Shown here: in pieces, positions 6,517-15,413 of the stretch
How positions within the stretch are numbered: position 1 is the first letter of the stretch
Layout: every line of letters begins with the position of its first letter
NCBI GenBank assembly: GCA_002358575.1
Contig: DEPD01000037.1
Span: forward strand, 1-16,007
DNA length: 16,007 nucleotides
Reading direction: 5' to 3'
Source of the DNA: Lachnospiraceae bacterium UBA3401
GTDB taxonomy: Bacteria > Bacillota > Clostridia > Lachnospirales > Lachnospiraceae
Notes under the pieces: model-generated
Told to the model about the DNA's origin: nothing
The model's database searches: none
What the model saw: the letters and a program-made list of their open reading frames with translations, nothing else
Position numbers and translations under genes: made by a program

Positions 6517-7451
6517 GAATACGGATAAATCCAATTATAAAAAAGGATTTGCAGGTAACTGCCCGCAGTATGCGGTTGAGCTGGGGGCTGTTTGCCTATG
6601 AGGTTGTGCTGACATTGGCATTTCTGCTAGCGCTTGCAATCATTCAGGCGGACAACAATAGTTATTATAGCAGCCGCAATATTTACAGCTATTTGATTTA
6701 TCTGTTTCCTGTGCAGGCAGCAGTACAAGTGTTTATCGTTGCGCTGATTGTGCCAATTATTACGGCACCTAGTATTTCTGGAGAAAAGGAACGACAGACA
6801 TTTGATATTATGCTGACAACCTGTATGTCACCGTTTTCTATTGTGCTTGGAAAGGTGATATCAGCAGTCATTCGGATTCTTTTTTTTGTCGCTGCCGGAA
6901 TGCCTATTATGGCGTTAGCCTTTGTGATAGGTGGTTTGGGATGGAGCAGTCTGCTCTATTTTATTCTGGCAATTATCTTGTTGTCTGTGTTTTCTGGGAG
7001 CATTGGAATTTGTTGTTCTGCATTCTGTCGCAGATCTATCGCAGCAGTTATCTTGTCCTTTGCAATATATTTTGTGATTTATATTTTAACATTCGTTCCA
7101 CTTATACTAAGTTATCTTTGGAGCAAGGGGGAGCACGCAGGAGAGTCCATGTTGTTTTTATTGATTAATCCAGGAGTATTCTTTGAGGAATTTTTTATGC
7201 AGATTATGACAGGAGAGTCCTTGTTTGGCACTGCAGGCTCAAATTTTAATAGAAAAGAGGTTGGATTTTTTACTTATTATTTGTCACAGGGAAAGAGCTG
7301 GATGTTTTTGTCTGCCGCATGTATATTGAGCTTGGCAGTTCTATTTATGCTTGTTGCGGCATGGAAAGTGAATCCAATGCATTCGTTGTCCAAAAATAAT
7401 TCCAGAAGTAGATCGGCACACAATAAAGGGAAAAAGAAAGATGCGCAGTAA
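6513..7451 (+). CDS. ABC-2 type transporter permease
   Basis: A 312-aa integral membrane protein with about six helices (roughly 24-44, 59-82, 113-138, 144-168, 174-200 and 264-284). The motif SISGEKERQTFDIMLTT (87-103) between helices 2 and 3 is characteristic of ABC-2 permeases. It ends in a basic tail (KGKKKDAQ). The GTG start overlaps the TGA of the ATPase gene and is served by GGAGGTGA about 7 nt upstream. Together with the preceding ATPase it should form a homodimeric exporter or an ABC-driven envelope machine. The cargo is unknown. Related pairs are frequent beside MoxR/VWA genes, which suggests a joint function rather than chance. Confidence 0.85.
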   Translation: MRIRINPIIKKDLQVTARSMRLSWGLFAYEVVLTLAFLLALAIIQADNNSYYSSRNIYSYLIYLFPVQAAVQVFIVALIVPIITAPSISGEKERQTFDIMLTTCMSPFSIVLGKVISAVIRILFFVAAGMPIMALAFVIGGLGWSSLLYFILAIILLSVFSGSIGICCSAFCRRSIAAVILSFAIYFVIYILTFVPLILSYLWSKGEHAGESMLFLLINPGVFFEEFFMQIMTGESLFGTAGSNFNRKEVGFFTYYLSQGKSWMFLSAACILSLAVLFMLVAAWKVNPMHSLSKNNSRSRSAHNKGKKKDAQ

Positions 7452-7472
7452 GAATTGTAATGGAGGAGCCGC

Positions 7473-8774
7473 ATGAGTCAGAGAGAGTTTGTAAAAATAA
7501 TACAATCCTGCTGCCTTAGATTAAATGTAGCGGAGTTTTTAAAAAAAGCAGTGTTTGTTCTATGCATTGGTGTAGGTGTGGGAATTTTGTTTGAGGCGAT
7601 TGCTTTTATGATTCCTTTTTATTATGCAGGGTTTTGCACAATAATGACATTGATTCTTGCGCTATTAACCGCGGCTGTACTTGCCTTTATAAAACGGAAA
7701 AATATGGAGCAGACTGCGCTTGTAATGGATCGTTTTGGGTTTGATGAACGGATTGTGACAGCTTTTGAAAATCTAAAAAAAGAGGGAAAGCTCGTTGAAC
7801 TTCAACGGGTAGATGCCATGAGGCAGTTACAGACACAGCGCGATAAAATACGGATTGCAATTCTGCCGTCATGGAAGCGTATAGCGGGCTTGACAGGATT
7901 GTTTGCAATACTCATTGTCCTTGCACTCATGCCTTCCGCAATGAAAGAACGCGCGCGCGAACTTCATCATATTAGGGGAGAGGCAAAGGAAAAGACAGAG
8001 GAAATTGAAGAGATTTTGGAGACCCTGGAAAACCTTTCTCAAGAGCAAGATTTGACATTAGCGCAACAGGCAGCGCTACAGGAGATGGCGGAGAGTTTGC
8101 AGGCTTCTCAGGAGGAATTTCAACAGGCGTCCAGCATGGAGATGATGAAGGCTGCCTCGCAGAAGTTGGAATATAGATATGAAAATATAGGAAATGAATT
8201 AACAGCACTTGCACAGAGCATACAGAATGGTGCAGCAATATCGCCTGTCACAGCAGAGTCTATGCAAGCGTTATCAGAAAAGTTGCAAGAAATGAGTGAA
8301 GCCAAACTTGCGCAGGGAAATTCTGGTCAAGCTGGCGATCCGAATGGAGATGGACAGAACGGGCAGCCTGGAAACCAAAATGGAGATGGACAGAACGGAC
8401 AGTCTGGAAATCAAAATGGAAATGGACAAGGTGAGCAAACTGTTGGAGACAGTGCAAATGGTTCTAACGGACAAGGCGATCAGGGTGATGGTTCTGGAAT
8501 TGGCAGGGGAACGGGTACGAGCAGTACCCCACATGATTATGTCAGCATTCCAAACGAAATTGCAAAGAGTGAAAATTTGACTGGAAGTGCAGTAAACCAT
8601 GATGCATCAGAGTACTTTCATGCACAGAATGGATTGAGCTGGGAGGGTACACATATGTCCTATGAAGCGGTAATTGGTAGTTATGAGCAAAATGCTTATG
8701 AGGGAATTGCAGTAGGAAAGTATCCGAGCGGCATGGAGGAGATTATAAAAGAATACTTTTCAAATTTTAACTAG
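7473..8774 (+). CDS. DUF4175-like membrane protein with coiled coil and Gly/Asn/Gln linker
   Basis: A 433-aa protein with two adjacent N-terminal membrane helices (about 27-48 and 50-74), a cytoplasmic stretch holding VMDRFGFDERIVTAFE (84-99), and a third helix (about 136-154). A long acidic, glutamine-rich helix (about 160-275) follows and is probably a coiled coil. Then comes a disordered linker (about 281-345) built on 12-residue NGDGQNGQPGNQ repeats, and a compact C-terminal piece (355-433) ending YEGIAVGKYPSGMEEIIKEY. The architecture and the D+xhGhxERhVTA-like motif resemble DUF4175-type proteins found beside MoxR/DUF58/VWA genes. GGAGG lies before the ATG, 21 nt after the permease. By topology it could bridge the membrane to outside partners. 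No enzymatic motif was seen. Confidence 0.65.
   Translation: MSQREFVKIIQSCCLRLNVAEFLKKAVFVLCIGVGVGILFEAIAFMIPFYYAGFCTIMTLILALLTAAVLAFIKRKNMEQTALVMDRFGFDERIVTAFENLKKEGKLVELQRVDAMRQLQTQRDKIRIAILPSWKRIAGLTGLFAILIVLALMPSAMKERARELHHIRGEAKEKTEEIEEILETLENLSQEQDLTLAQQAALQEMAESLQASQEEFQQASSMEMMKAASQKLEYRYENIGNELTALAQSIQNGAAISPVTAESMQALSEKLQEMSEAKLAQGNSGQAGDPNGDGQNGQPGNQNGDGQNGQSGNQNGNGQGEQTVGDSANGSNGQGDQGDGSGIGRGTGTSSTPHDYVSIPNEIAKSENLTGSAVNHDASEYFHAQNGLSWEGTHMSYEAVIGSYEQNAYEGIAVGKYPSGMEEIIKEYFSNFN
8343..8429 (+). repeat. 36-nt tandem repeat coding a Gly/Asn/Gln linker
   Basis: Two full units (8343-8378 and 8379-8414), differing at only a few positions, and a partial third (8415-8429) encode NGDGQNGQPGNQ-type segments within the DUF4175-like protein. 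The unit is in frame, so copy-number changes would lengthen or shorten the linker without breaking the gene. Confidence 0.8.
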
Positions 8775-8796
8775 AGCATTTTTTGAACACGCTCTA
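8772..8796 (+). other. Small hairpin between the DUF4175-like and moxR genes
   Basis: TAGAGC (8772-8777, including the stop codon) pairs with GCTCTA (8791-8796) around a 13-nt loop. No T run follows, so it is not a standard terminator. It may be a transcript-processing or stability element in the 70-bp gap, the largest in the operon. Six base pairs can arise by chance. Confidence 0.3.
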
Positions 8797-8813
8797 TGCA
8801 TGATGAATATATT
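8783..8813 (+). promoter_or_regulatory. Weak candidate internal promoter before moxR
   Basis: TTGAAC (8783-8788) and TATATT (8808-8813) are 19 nt apart. Both boxes are fair but the spacing is long. It would let the MoxR/DUF58/VWA part be expressed apart from the transporter part. Confidence 0.2.
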
Positions 8814-8844
8814 TTAAGCAAAAGTTTATGGAGGATAGCGGAAA

Positions 8845-9816
8845 ATGGGGGAATTGGGGAACAGCGGACTGCAGGACCCAGCATATATGGCACAGAGGAT
8901 TGCTGTCTGCGAGCGAGAGATTCAAAAAGGGATTATTGGTCAGCGGGAGATCATTCGTCAGGTTATGCTTGCCATGCTTACAGGGGGCAATGTGCTTTTA
9001 GAGGGTATGCCTGGATTGGGGAAGACTAAATTAGTCAGTACAATTGGCAAAGTTTTTGATTTGTCATTCAAGCGAATTCAGTTCACGCCAGATTTAATGC
9101 CAAGCGATGTGACAGGAACCAATATTATTATTAAAAATGAGCGTGGCAGTGCTTTTTCTTTTGAGCGCGGGCCAATTTTTGCCAATCTAATTCTGGCAGA
9201 CGAAATAAATCGTGCGACACCTAAAACGCAGTCGGCATTGCTGGAGGCAATGCAGGAACATACGGTGACTGTCGGAAATGATAGTCATGCGCTAACGGAA
9301 CCTTTTTTTGTACTTGCCACACAAAATCCTATTGAAAATGAAGGAACCTATCCTTTGCCAGAAGCACAACTGGATCGATTTATGTTTAAGATTTTGGTTC
9401 GCTTTCCCTCCAAAGAGGAGTTAAAGGGAATTGTGATGTTGACGGAAGGCAGTCAGGAGCCAAACATTATAAAGCAGATGGATAGTGCAGGGCTGTTGGC
9501 TGCCAGAGTGCTGGTGAATCAGATACCAATTGCGGATGCAGTGATGGATTATCTGTTGGACATTATTATGCAGACACATGTTGCAAATCCTTATATTAAG
9601 GAAGGGGCAAGTCCAAGGGCAGCACAGGCATTGATTCGTGCATCAAGGGCAAAAGCATTTTTAGAAGGGCGGTTTAATGTTTCTTTTCAGGATGTAAAGG
9701 AAACTGCGTTTCCGGTGCTTAGACACCGCATTCTCTTAAGTTTTGATGCTGTTAGTGAGGGTGTGAGCGAAGATGATGTCATACAAAAGATATTGGAGGG
9801 AAATGGAAAGCAATGA
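8845..9816 (+). CDS. MoxR-family AAA+ ATPase
   Basis: A 323-aa cytoplasmic AAA+ protein of the MoxR group, ATP-driven chaperones that act with VWA proteins in maturation or assembly of other complexes. Walker A is GMPGLGKT (54-61), Walker B is LILADE (115-120) followed by the MoxR hallmark INRATPKTQSALLEAMQE, sensor 1 is ATQNP (158-162), and the conserved EGTYPLPEAQLDRFM follows. The C-terminal SPRAAQALIRASRAKAFLEGR stretch is the lid domain of the family. Length is normal. The ATG has GGAGG about 10 nt upstream. The stop overlaps the start of the DUF58 gene by 4 nt (ATGA), the usual MoxR-DUF58 coupling. Confidence 0.93.
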   Translation: MGELGNSGLQDPAYMAQRIAVCEREIQKGIIGQREIIRQVMLAMLTGGNVLLEGMPGLGKTKLVSTIGKVFDLSFKRIQFTPDLMPSDVTGTNIIIKNERGSAFSFERGPIFANLILADEINRATPKTQSALLEAMQEHTVTVGNDSHALTEPFFVLATQNPIENEGTYPLPEAQLDRFMFKILVRFPSKEELKGIVMLTEGSQEPNIIKQMDSAGLLAARVLVNQIPIADAVMDYLLDIIMQTHVANPYIKEGASPRAAQALIRASRAKAFLEGRFNVSFQDVKETAFPVLRHRILLSFDAVSEGVSEDDVIQKILEGNGKQ

Positions 9817-10724
9817 CAGTAATACCAGATGCAGCGTTTTTTGACAGGATTTCCAGACTGCGGTTGGCAATGGGACACCGTGCTTCTATGAACCTGACAG
9901 GAAATCGCAAGTCCACACAGAAAGGTTCCTCCACAGAATTTTCTGATTTTCGAGAGTATATGCCTGGTGACGATATCCGCCGTATTGACTGGAATGCTTA
10001 TGGGCGGCTAGACAGGCTTTACATAAAAGAGTATATGGAAGAGAAGGAAGCAGTCGTTTCAATATTGTTGGATACAAGCGCTTCCATGAATTATGGAATC
10101 CAGAAAAAGAGTGAATATGCCTGTATGCTGTCGGCAGCATTTGCCTATATGGGACAAAACAATATGGACCGTGTAATACTCTATGATTTGCGACAGATGC
10201 ATATGCCTTTTTTGGCAGGTAGTACAAGGAGTGCATTGCCCAGATTGACAGACTGGCTTTCCCAGCGTACTTTTGACGGGAAAGTAGATATCTGTGAATC
10301 TGTCAGACAATTGCCAATGAAAGGACCAGGAGTAACAATTATTATTAGTGATTTTTTGCAGGAAGCCTTGATGGAATCAAGTCTGAAAAAGGAACTGACG
10401 ATGGTGCGAAAACTTTTGCGCCTGTTGGATTATCGGAGGCAGAGAACTGTTTTTTTGCATGTTTTGGCTGGGGAGGAGCTTTTTGCAGGACGATCTGCGG
10501 AGTTTACAGGTACACGAAATTTGATAGACATGGAGGAAAAAAGCACTTTGCGTTTAACATTGGATGCGGCAAGTATCCGAGTGTATGAACAGGCATTGCA
10601 GGAATATTTGTCAAGTCTGCGACAGGAGTGTGCAAGAATGGGGGCTTTCTATGCAGTGTGCAACACGGAAACGGATATTTACCAACTGATTTTTCAGGAG
10701 CTGAGAGCGCTATATGATTTTTGA
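9813..10724 (+). CDS. DUF58 domain protein with VWA-like fold
   Basis: A 303-aa cytoplasmic protein. The DUF58 core motif is complete: GSSTEFSDFREYMPGDDIRR (39-58) followed by IDWNAYGR, and then the VWA-like segment with a metal-site motif DTSAS (87-91). DUF58 proteins are regular partners of MoxR ATPases. No membrane helix is visible, although many relatives carry N-terminal ones. It is translationally coupled to moxR upstream and overlaps the VWA giant downstream by 11 nt. The likely role is as an adaptor or substrate-binding partner for the ATPase; this is inferred from family context. Confidence 0.88.
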   Translation: MTVIPDAAFFDRISRLRLAMGHRASMNLTGNRKSTQKGSSTEFSDFREYMPGDDIRRIDWNAYGRLDRLYIKEYMEEKEAVVSILLDTSASMNYGIQKKSEYACMLSAAFAYMGQNNMDRVILYDLRQMHMPFLAGSTRSALPRLTDWLSQRTFDGKVDICESVRQLPMKGPGVTIIISDFLQEALMESSLKKELTMVRKLLRLLDYRRQRTVFLHVLAGEELFAGRSAEFTGTRNLIDMEEKSTLRLTLDAASIRVYEQALQEYLSSLRQECARMGAFYAVCNTETDIYQLIFQELRALYDF

Positions 10725-13700
10725 GAGTTTATGGCCGCTGTTTTTTCTGGCAGCGGTTCCGATAATTATCATTTTATATTTGTTAAAACCAAGAGGAACA
10801 GACTATCTGATTTCCTCTAATTTGTTGTGGAAAAAGCTGTTAAAAAATGAGCAGTCGCGGACCTTTTTTGAAAAGTTTGTTCACAATATTCTGATGTATT
10901 TACAGATCTTGATTATTGTGCTGTTGGTAGTCGCACTAATGTCCCCGTTGATTCAAATAAATGGACATAGCGGTGGCAGAAAAATATTGTTGATGGATAC
11001 CAGCGCGAGTATGCAGCATGTGGGAGTTTCTGGAAAAAGTCGTTTGCAGGAAGCAGTGGAACAGGCTTGCGATTATGTGCAGACTGCGCAGAATACACGT
11101 TTTTCCATTGCGACAGTGGATGCTGCGGGCGCAAAAATTTTGGCGGTGGATATTGCGGATGCGAACAGTTTGATGCGCACGTTGCAAGGTATTGTGTGCA
11201 GTGACAGCGGAGGAAGCTTGACACAGGCGCAAGGTGCACTGGACACGCTGGCTGGTAACGCCAAAGAGGGCGAAAACTCAGCAGACTTGCTGGTTTACAC
11301 AGACAGCGCCGGCGCTGCGGATTATGAGGTGCTGCGCACTCGCGGGAAAAAGGAATTATATGTTTCCGGCAGCGCAACTGCCAATGTCACAAATGAATAT
11401 ACAGCCTTTTCTAGCCGTGATGATGGTTTTTTTGATGTGATGGTAAGCGTTGTAAATTACAGTGACGAGGAAGTGTCTTTTGATGTCAGTTTGTATGATG
11501 ATGAGACATATAACAAAAAAATGATTGCGCTGTCATCAATGTGCCTTGCGCCTTCCGAGAGCAAAATTTGTTTTTTTGAGGCGGTGGATTGGAAGGGAAA
11601 GACAATTACTTCCCGAGTGGACAATATTGTTTTTTCTAGCGATTCTACTGACAGCCTTGCGCGGGATAACGATTCGGCAGCAGTTAAAAAACAGAAGAAT
11701 CTAATGCGTGGATTGTTGGTTGGAGACGGAAATACATTTCTTGAGAAGGCGTATCTAGCTGTCACTGGGGAGAGTATTGTCAAAGCAAAGACGGATGCGG
11801 CAGTACATGAGACATCGGATTCTCTGATTAGGACACCTCTGAAAGAACAAGGATATAATATTGTAATTTATGATGCTGGACAAATGCCGCAGGCAGCAGA
11901 GACGAACCGATTAATTTTTGGCAATTTGGGAGGAACCGTTGTTGAGACTCTGGAAAATGTAGTGCTTGATATGACAGATTGTGATTTGACTGCAGGGCTA
12001 TCTGGTTTTTCAATTGGGGTGAATACAGCGTATTGTTTTGCACTTCCAGAGGGGGCAGAAAGCTTTCTGTCATACAAGGGAAAGTGTGTAGGATATTATC
12101 AAGAGCTGGAAGACAGGAAAGAAGTTGTTGTCGGATTTGATATACGGGAATCTGATTTCCCGCTGCGTGCAGAGTTTCCTGTTTTTTTGGCAAATGCTAT
12201 GATTTATCTCTCAGATACTTCTTGGCTTGCAACAAATGTTTATTATGCGGGGGAAGAGATTGCCCTACAGCCTTGGGCAGAGCTTGACAGAAGCCAGTTT
12301 GAGAGTCGGCCGGTCAAGGCGGGGCTTTATACGCTTGGAAATGATGTGTATCAGGAAGACTATGTGGTGCGTTTTCAGACTGTCGGGGAATCCGATGGTA
12401 GATTATCAACAGATCTAGAGGGAATTTCAGACAGTGGGGTCAAACTTTTGCAGCGCCAAAAAATAAAACGTACAATCAGAAATTTATTTATGATACTGGC
12501 ATTCATTGTTTTGGTGGCAGAGTGGATTGTCTATGTGCGTCAGATGCGTTACCGCGGGAAATTTTATTGGTTTGTACGCGGTGGGGTACTATTGTGTGTG
12601 GTTCTTGCATTGTTTGGGATACAAATCTATCGAGGAAGCGGCAAGACAGCAACTGTTTTTGTTGTGGATCTTTCCAACAGCAATGAGGAGCATCTGGACG
12701 AGGCACAACAGTATTTGCAAGAAACGATTTCCAAGATACCTTCTGGAAATGCTTATGGGATTGTAACGTTTGGAAAAGATACTCTTGTGGAACAATTTTT
12801 GACAACGGAAAAGCATTATGGCGGTCTGATGACAATCCCTGAAAAGGCGGCCACAAATTTTGAGGAGGCAATTTCTAAGGCGCTTACGTTGATTCCAGGA
12901 GAATATAAGAAGCGACTTGTTGTGCTTACAGACGGAAAGGAAACACGGGGCGATATACGCAATATGGCGCAGGCATTGACAGCGGGGCAGACAGAGTTTT
13001 TAACCTTGTTGTATGAAAATGAGGAGAGACCAGACGCCTATATTGACAATGTGACGCTTCCGTCTTATCTTCACCCAGGCGATAAGTATTCGATTACTGT
13101 GTTGGTGGAAAGTAATTATGATACCGATGCAGTGATTACACTTTATCGAGGAAGCAACCAAACAGCAACAGACAATGTGCATTTGAACAAGGGCAGCAAT
13201 CGCTTTGTATTTCGTGCGCAGGTTGATGCCGGCACAGACAGCGGTGCAATGGAAAGCTTGCGCGTTCAGGTTCAAGCGCAAGGAGACACCTGTCAGGAGA
13301 ATGATTATTTTAGTGCTTATTCTGTGGTGGAAACATCGCCCAAAGTACTTGTTATCGTAGGACGTGACGCTAGTACCTCTGCATTTTCTACTGTTCTGAA
13401 GGCGGCTGGCTGCGATTTTAGTGTTGTCTCAGCTATCAATGCGCCGGACAGTATTAATGCTATGCTGGAATATAAGACTATAATAGTGGTGGATACTTAT
13501 ATTGATGATTTGCCAACGAAGTTTTTGGAAAACCTTGAAACATATGTAAAAGATTATGGTTGTGGTTTTATTTGTTGTGGTGGGGAGAACAGCTTTGCGT
13601 TGGGTGGATATCGGGATACAGTATTAGAAACAGTATTGCCTGTGGACATGCAGCTTCGGGGAATTAACGAGATGCCTTCTATGGCAATGGTAATGGTAAT

Positions 13701-15258
13701 AGATCGCTCTGGCAGCATGACAGGCAAAGCAGGCACACTAGGCGTTAGTAATCTGGATGTCGCGGTCAGAGCTGCTACGGTGGCGGTTGACAATCTAAAT
13801 GATACAGATTATGTGGGAATTTTAACATTTGATGACAAGTATGCGTGGCAAGTGGAACTTAGACAGGCAGATGACAAAACAGAAATCAAAGATGAAATCA
13901 AGCAGATTCAAGATGGTGGCGGAACGACAATCAAGCCAGCACTGCAAGAGGCAGTCAAAGTGCTCACTGAGAATGAGGCGTCAATAAAACATATAGTACT
14001 TCTGACAGATGGTATGGGGGAGACAAACAACTATGATGATATCGTCGATAGCTGTGCAGAGCATGAGATAACGCTTTCCACAGTGGCGGTTGGGGACTCA
14101 TCTGACAAGAGGCTTTTGCGGTATCTAGCAGAGGAATGTGGTGGCAGATATTATTATTCGGATATCTCAAGTGATATTCCAAAGATTTTTGCGCAGGAGG
14201 TATTTCTGGGAGGGGACAGCTATCTTCAAAATGGCGTTTTTTCTTTGTCAGTGCAAGCGGGACATGAATTAACTGAAAATCTTTTTCCGAATGGCTGGCC
14301 ATCACTTTATGGATATATTTCTGCGACGCCAAAAACAGCCTCTAGTCCAATAATTCAGTCCGCAGAAAAAGGTGATCCAATTCTTACAGTGTGGCAATAT
14401 GGGCTAGGGAGGACCGTCGCATGGAACAGTGATGTTACTGGAGAGTGGACAGGCGCTTTTGCAGGGCAGGAGGATTATATACAACTCTGGAAACGAATTG
14501 TAGATTATTCTACTGGAAATACTGGTATGGGTGACGATAATGTAAATATAGTGACGGTAGGGGAACAAACTACGGTCGATTATCAAACCAATGATTATGG
14601 CAATGCAACAGAAATTTCGATAACAGTGATTGACCCAAAAGGTATTTCCACAGAGGAAAAACTTCGTGCGATTGCGCCAGGAAAATACACGACAGAGCTT
14701 TCCACACCACAGACAGGGCTATATCACTTTAATATACGCCGCACGGAATCTGGAGAAATTCAAAATTACATGACAACTGCTGCCGCAGTGCAGTTTTCTG
14801 ACGAATATAAATTTGATGTAAGTACAGATGCCTATTTAAATTTTGCGCAACAGTATGGCAAAATCATCACAGAGGACGAGTCAATATGGACACGGATTTC
14901 CAGCAAAATGAAGGAGGGGTATCCACTGACAAATTGGCTTCTGGCACTGGCAATCTGTCTGTTTTTGGTTGATGTGGCGCTGCGCCGTTTTCAGTATGTG
15001 CCAAAACAAATACGATTAATTGCAAATGTACGACAAAAGAGCGTACAAAAATCGGATAAAAATAGCGTTTCATCGGCGCAAAATATAGGTTCCACGCAGG
15101 TATTTCAAACGCCGGAAACGGGGCAGACTTTGTCGTACAGTGAACTGTCGTCTGGAAAGTCAGCAAAAATTGGCAAGAGACATAAAAAGCAGCAAAAATT
15201 CGAGGAGACATTGAATACTTCGCAGTTGCTGAAGAAAAAAGATGATCGAAATTTGTAA
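10714..15258 (+). CDS. Giant BatA-like membrane protein with three VWA domains and a GATase-like domain
   Basis: A 1514-aa protein. It starts as a BatA/aerotolerance N-terminal domain: helix 1 (about 5-24), LYLLKPRGTDYLISSNLLW, then helix 2 (about 60-80). VWA1 follows with DTSAS (95-99) and Asp197 in YTD, but with Ser168 in the usual threonine place. After a beta-rich region come two helices (about 590-607 and 618-635). VWA2 has DLSNS (652-656), Thr714 and Asp740. A beta domain and a GATase-like stretch (about 877-985) lead into VWA3, with a perfect DRSGS (997-1001), Thr1071 and Asp1099; the GATase-like fold seems to resume after it (to about 1270). A final beta domain, a helix (about 1409-1427) and a basic Ser/Lys-rich tail follow. 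Most of the mass should face outside. Two genes are normally found here, so this looks like a fusion near residues 600-620. GGAG lies 13 nt before the ATG. Confidence 0.85.
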   Translation: MIFESLWPLFFLAAVPIIIILYLLKPRGTDYLISSNLLWKKLLKNEQSRTFFEKFVHNILMYLQILIIVLLVVALMSPLIQINGHSGGRKILLMDTSASMQHVGVSGKSRLQEAVEQACDYVQTAQNTRFSIATVDAAGAKILAVDIADANSLMRTLQGIVCSDSGGSLTQAQGALDTLAGNAKEGENSADLLVYTDSAGAADYEVLRTRGKKELYVSGSATANVTNEYTAFSSRDDGFFDVMVSVVNYSDEEVSFDVSLYDDETYNKKMIALSSMCLAPSESKICFFEAVDWKGKTITSRVDNIVFSSDSTDSLARDNDSAAVKKQKNLMRGLLVGDGNTFLEKAYLAVTGESIVKAKTDAAVHETSDSLIRTPLKEQGYNIVIYDAGQMPQAAETNRLIFGNLGGTVVETLENVVLDMTDCDLTAGLSGFSIGVNTAYCFALPEGAESFLSYKGKCVGYYQELEDRKEVVVGFDIRESDFPLRAEFPVFLANAMIYLSDTSWLATNVYYAGEEIALQPWAELDRSQFESRPVKAGLYTLGNDVYQEDYVVRFQTVGESDGRLSTDLEGISDSGVKLLQRQKIKRTIRNLFMILAFIVLVAEWIVYVRQMRYRGKFYWFVRGGVLLCVVLALFGIQIYRGSGKTATVFVVDLSNSNEEHLDEAQQYLQETISKIPSGNAYGIVTFGKDTLVEQFLTTEKHYGGLMTIPEKAATNFEEAISKALTLIPGEYKKRLVVLTDGKETRGDIRNMAQALTAGQTEFLTLLYENEERPDAYIDNVTLPSYLHPGDKYSITVLVESNYDTDAVITLYRGSNQTATDNVHLNKGSNRFVFRAQVDAGTDSGAMESLRVQVQAQGDTCQENDYFSAYSVVETSPKVLVIVGRDASTSAFSTVLKAAGCDFSVVSAINAPDSINAMLEYKTIIVVDTYIDDLPTKFLENLETYVKDYGCGFICCGGENSFALGGYRDTVLETVLPVDMQLRGINEMPSMAMVMVIDRSGSMTGKAGTLGVSNLDVAVRAATVAVDNLNDTDYVGILTFDDKYAWQVELRQADDKTEIKDEIKQIQDGGGTTIKPALQEAVKVLTENEASIKHIVLLTDGMGETNNYDDIVDSCAEHEITLSTVAVGDSSDKRLLRYLAEECGGRYYYSDISSDIPKIFAQEVFLGGDSYLQNGVFSLSVQAGHELTENLFPNGWPSLYGYISATPKTASSPIIQSAEKGDPILTVWQYGLGRTVAWNSDVTGEWTGAFAGQEDYIQLWKRIVDYSTGNTGMGDDNVNIVTVGEQTTVDYQTNDYGNATEISITVIDPKGISTEEKLRAIAPGKYTTELSTPQTGLYHFNIRRTESGEIQNYMTTAAAVQFSDEYKFDVSTDAYLNFAQQYGKIITEDESIWTRISSKMKEGYPLTNWLLALAICLFLVDVALRRFQYVPKQIRLIANVRQKSVQKSDKNSVSSAQNIGSTQVFQTPETGQTLSYSELSSGKSAKIGKRHKKQQKFEETLNTSQLLKKKDDRNL

Positions 15259-15413
15259 AATGAATTAATATTGAATTTAAAAACTGTTGTACTAGTGTTG
15301 ATATTCCCGAATAAAAATCAGATCATATTTTATAAAAGCTTCTGAAGAGATAACTTTTATTCAAAGATATTTGTAAAGAATAACTTAAAGTCTATTATCC
15401 CACAGAGATAAGG
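15259..15413. other. AT-rich intergenic spacer after the operon
   Basis: No gene is supported here. A weak inverted pair ATAAAAG...CTTTTAT (about 15331-15359) could form a poor stem, but no GC-rich terminator stem with a T run was found after the last operon gene. Termination may depend on Rho or lie further on. Confidence 0.4.

Noticed and set aside
8260..8600. Antisense and shifted frames over the Gly/Asn/Gln linker
   Set aside because: Their repetitive composition comes from the tandem repeat in the real gene; no start signals.
10913..14586. Many antisense frames of 60-154 codons under the 1514-aa gene
   Set aside because: They are shadows of a long real gene, without ribosome sites or family resemblance.
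15289..15298. TGTACTAGTG, identical to the end and flank of the type A element on the minus strand
   Set aside because: Ten bases including a palindromic CTAG are too few, and the next bases do not continue the element end.
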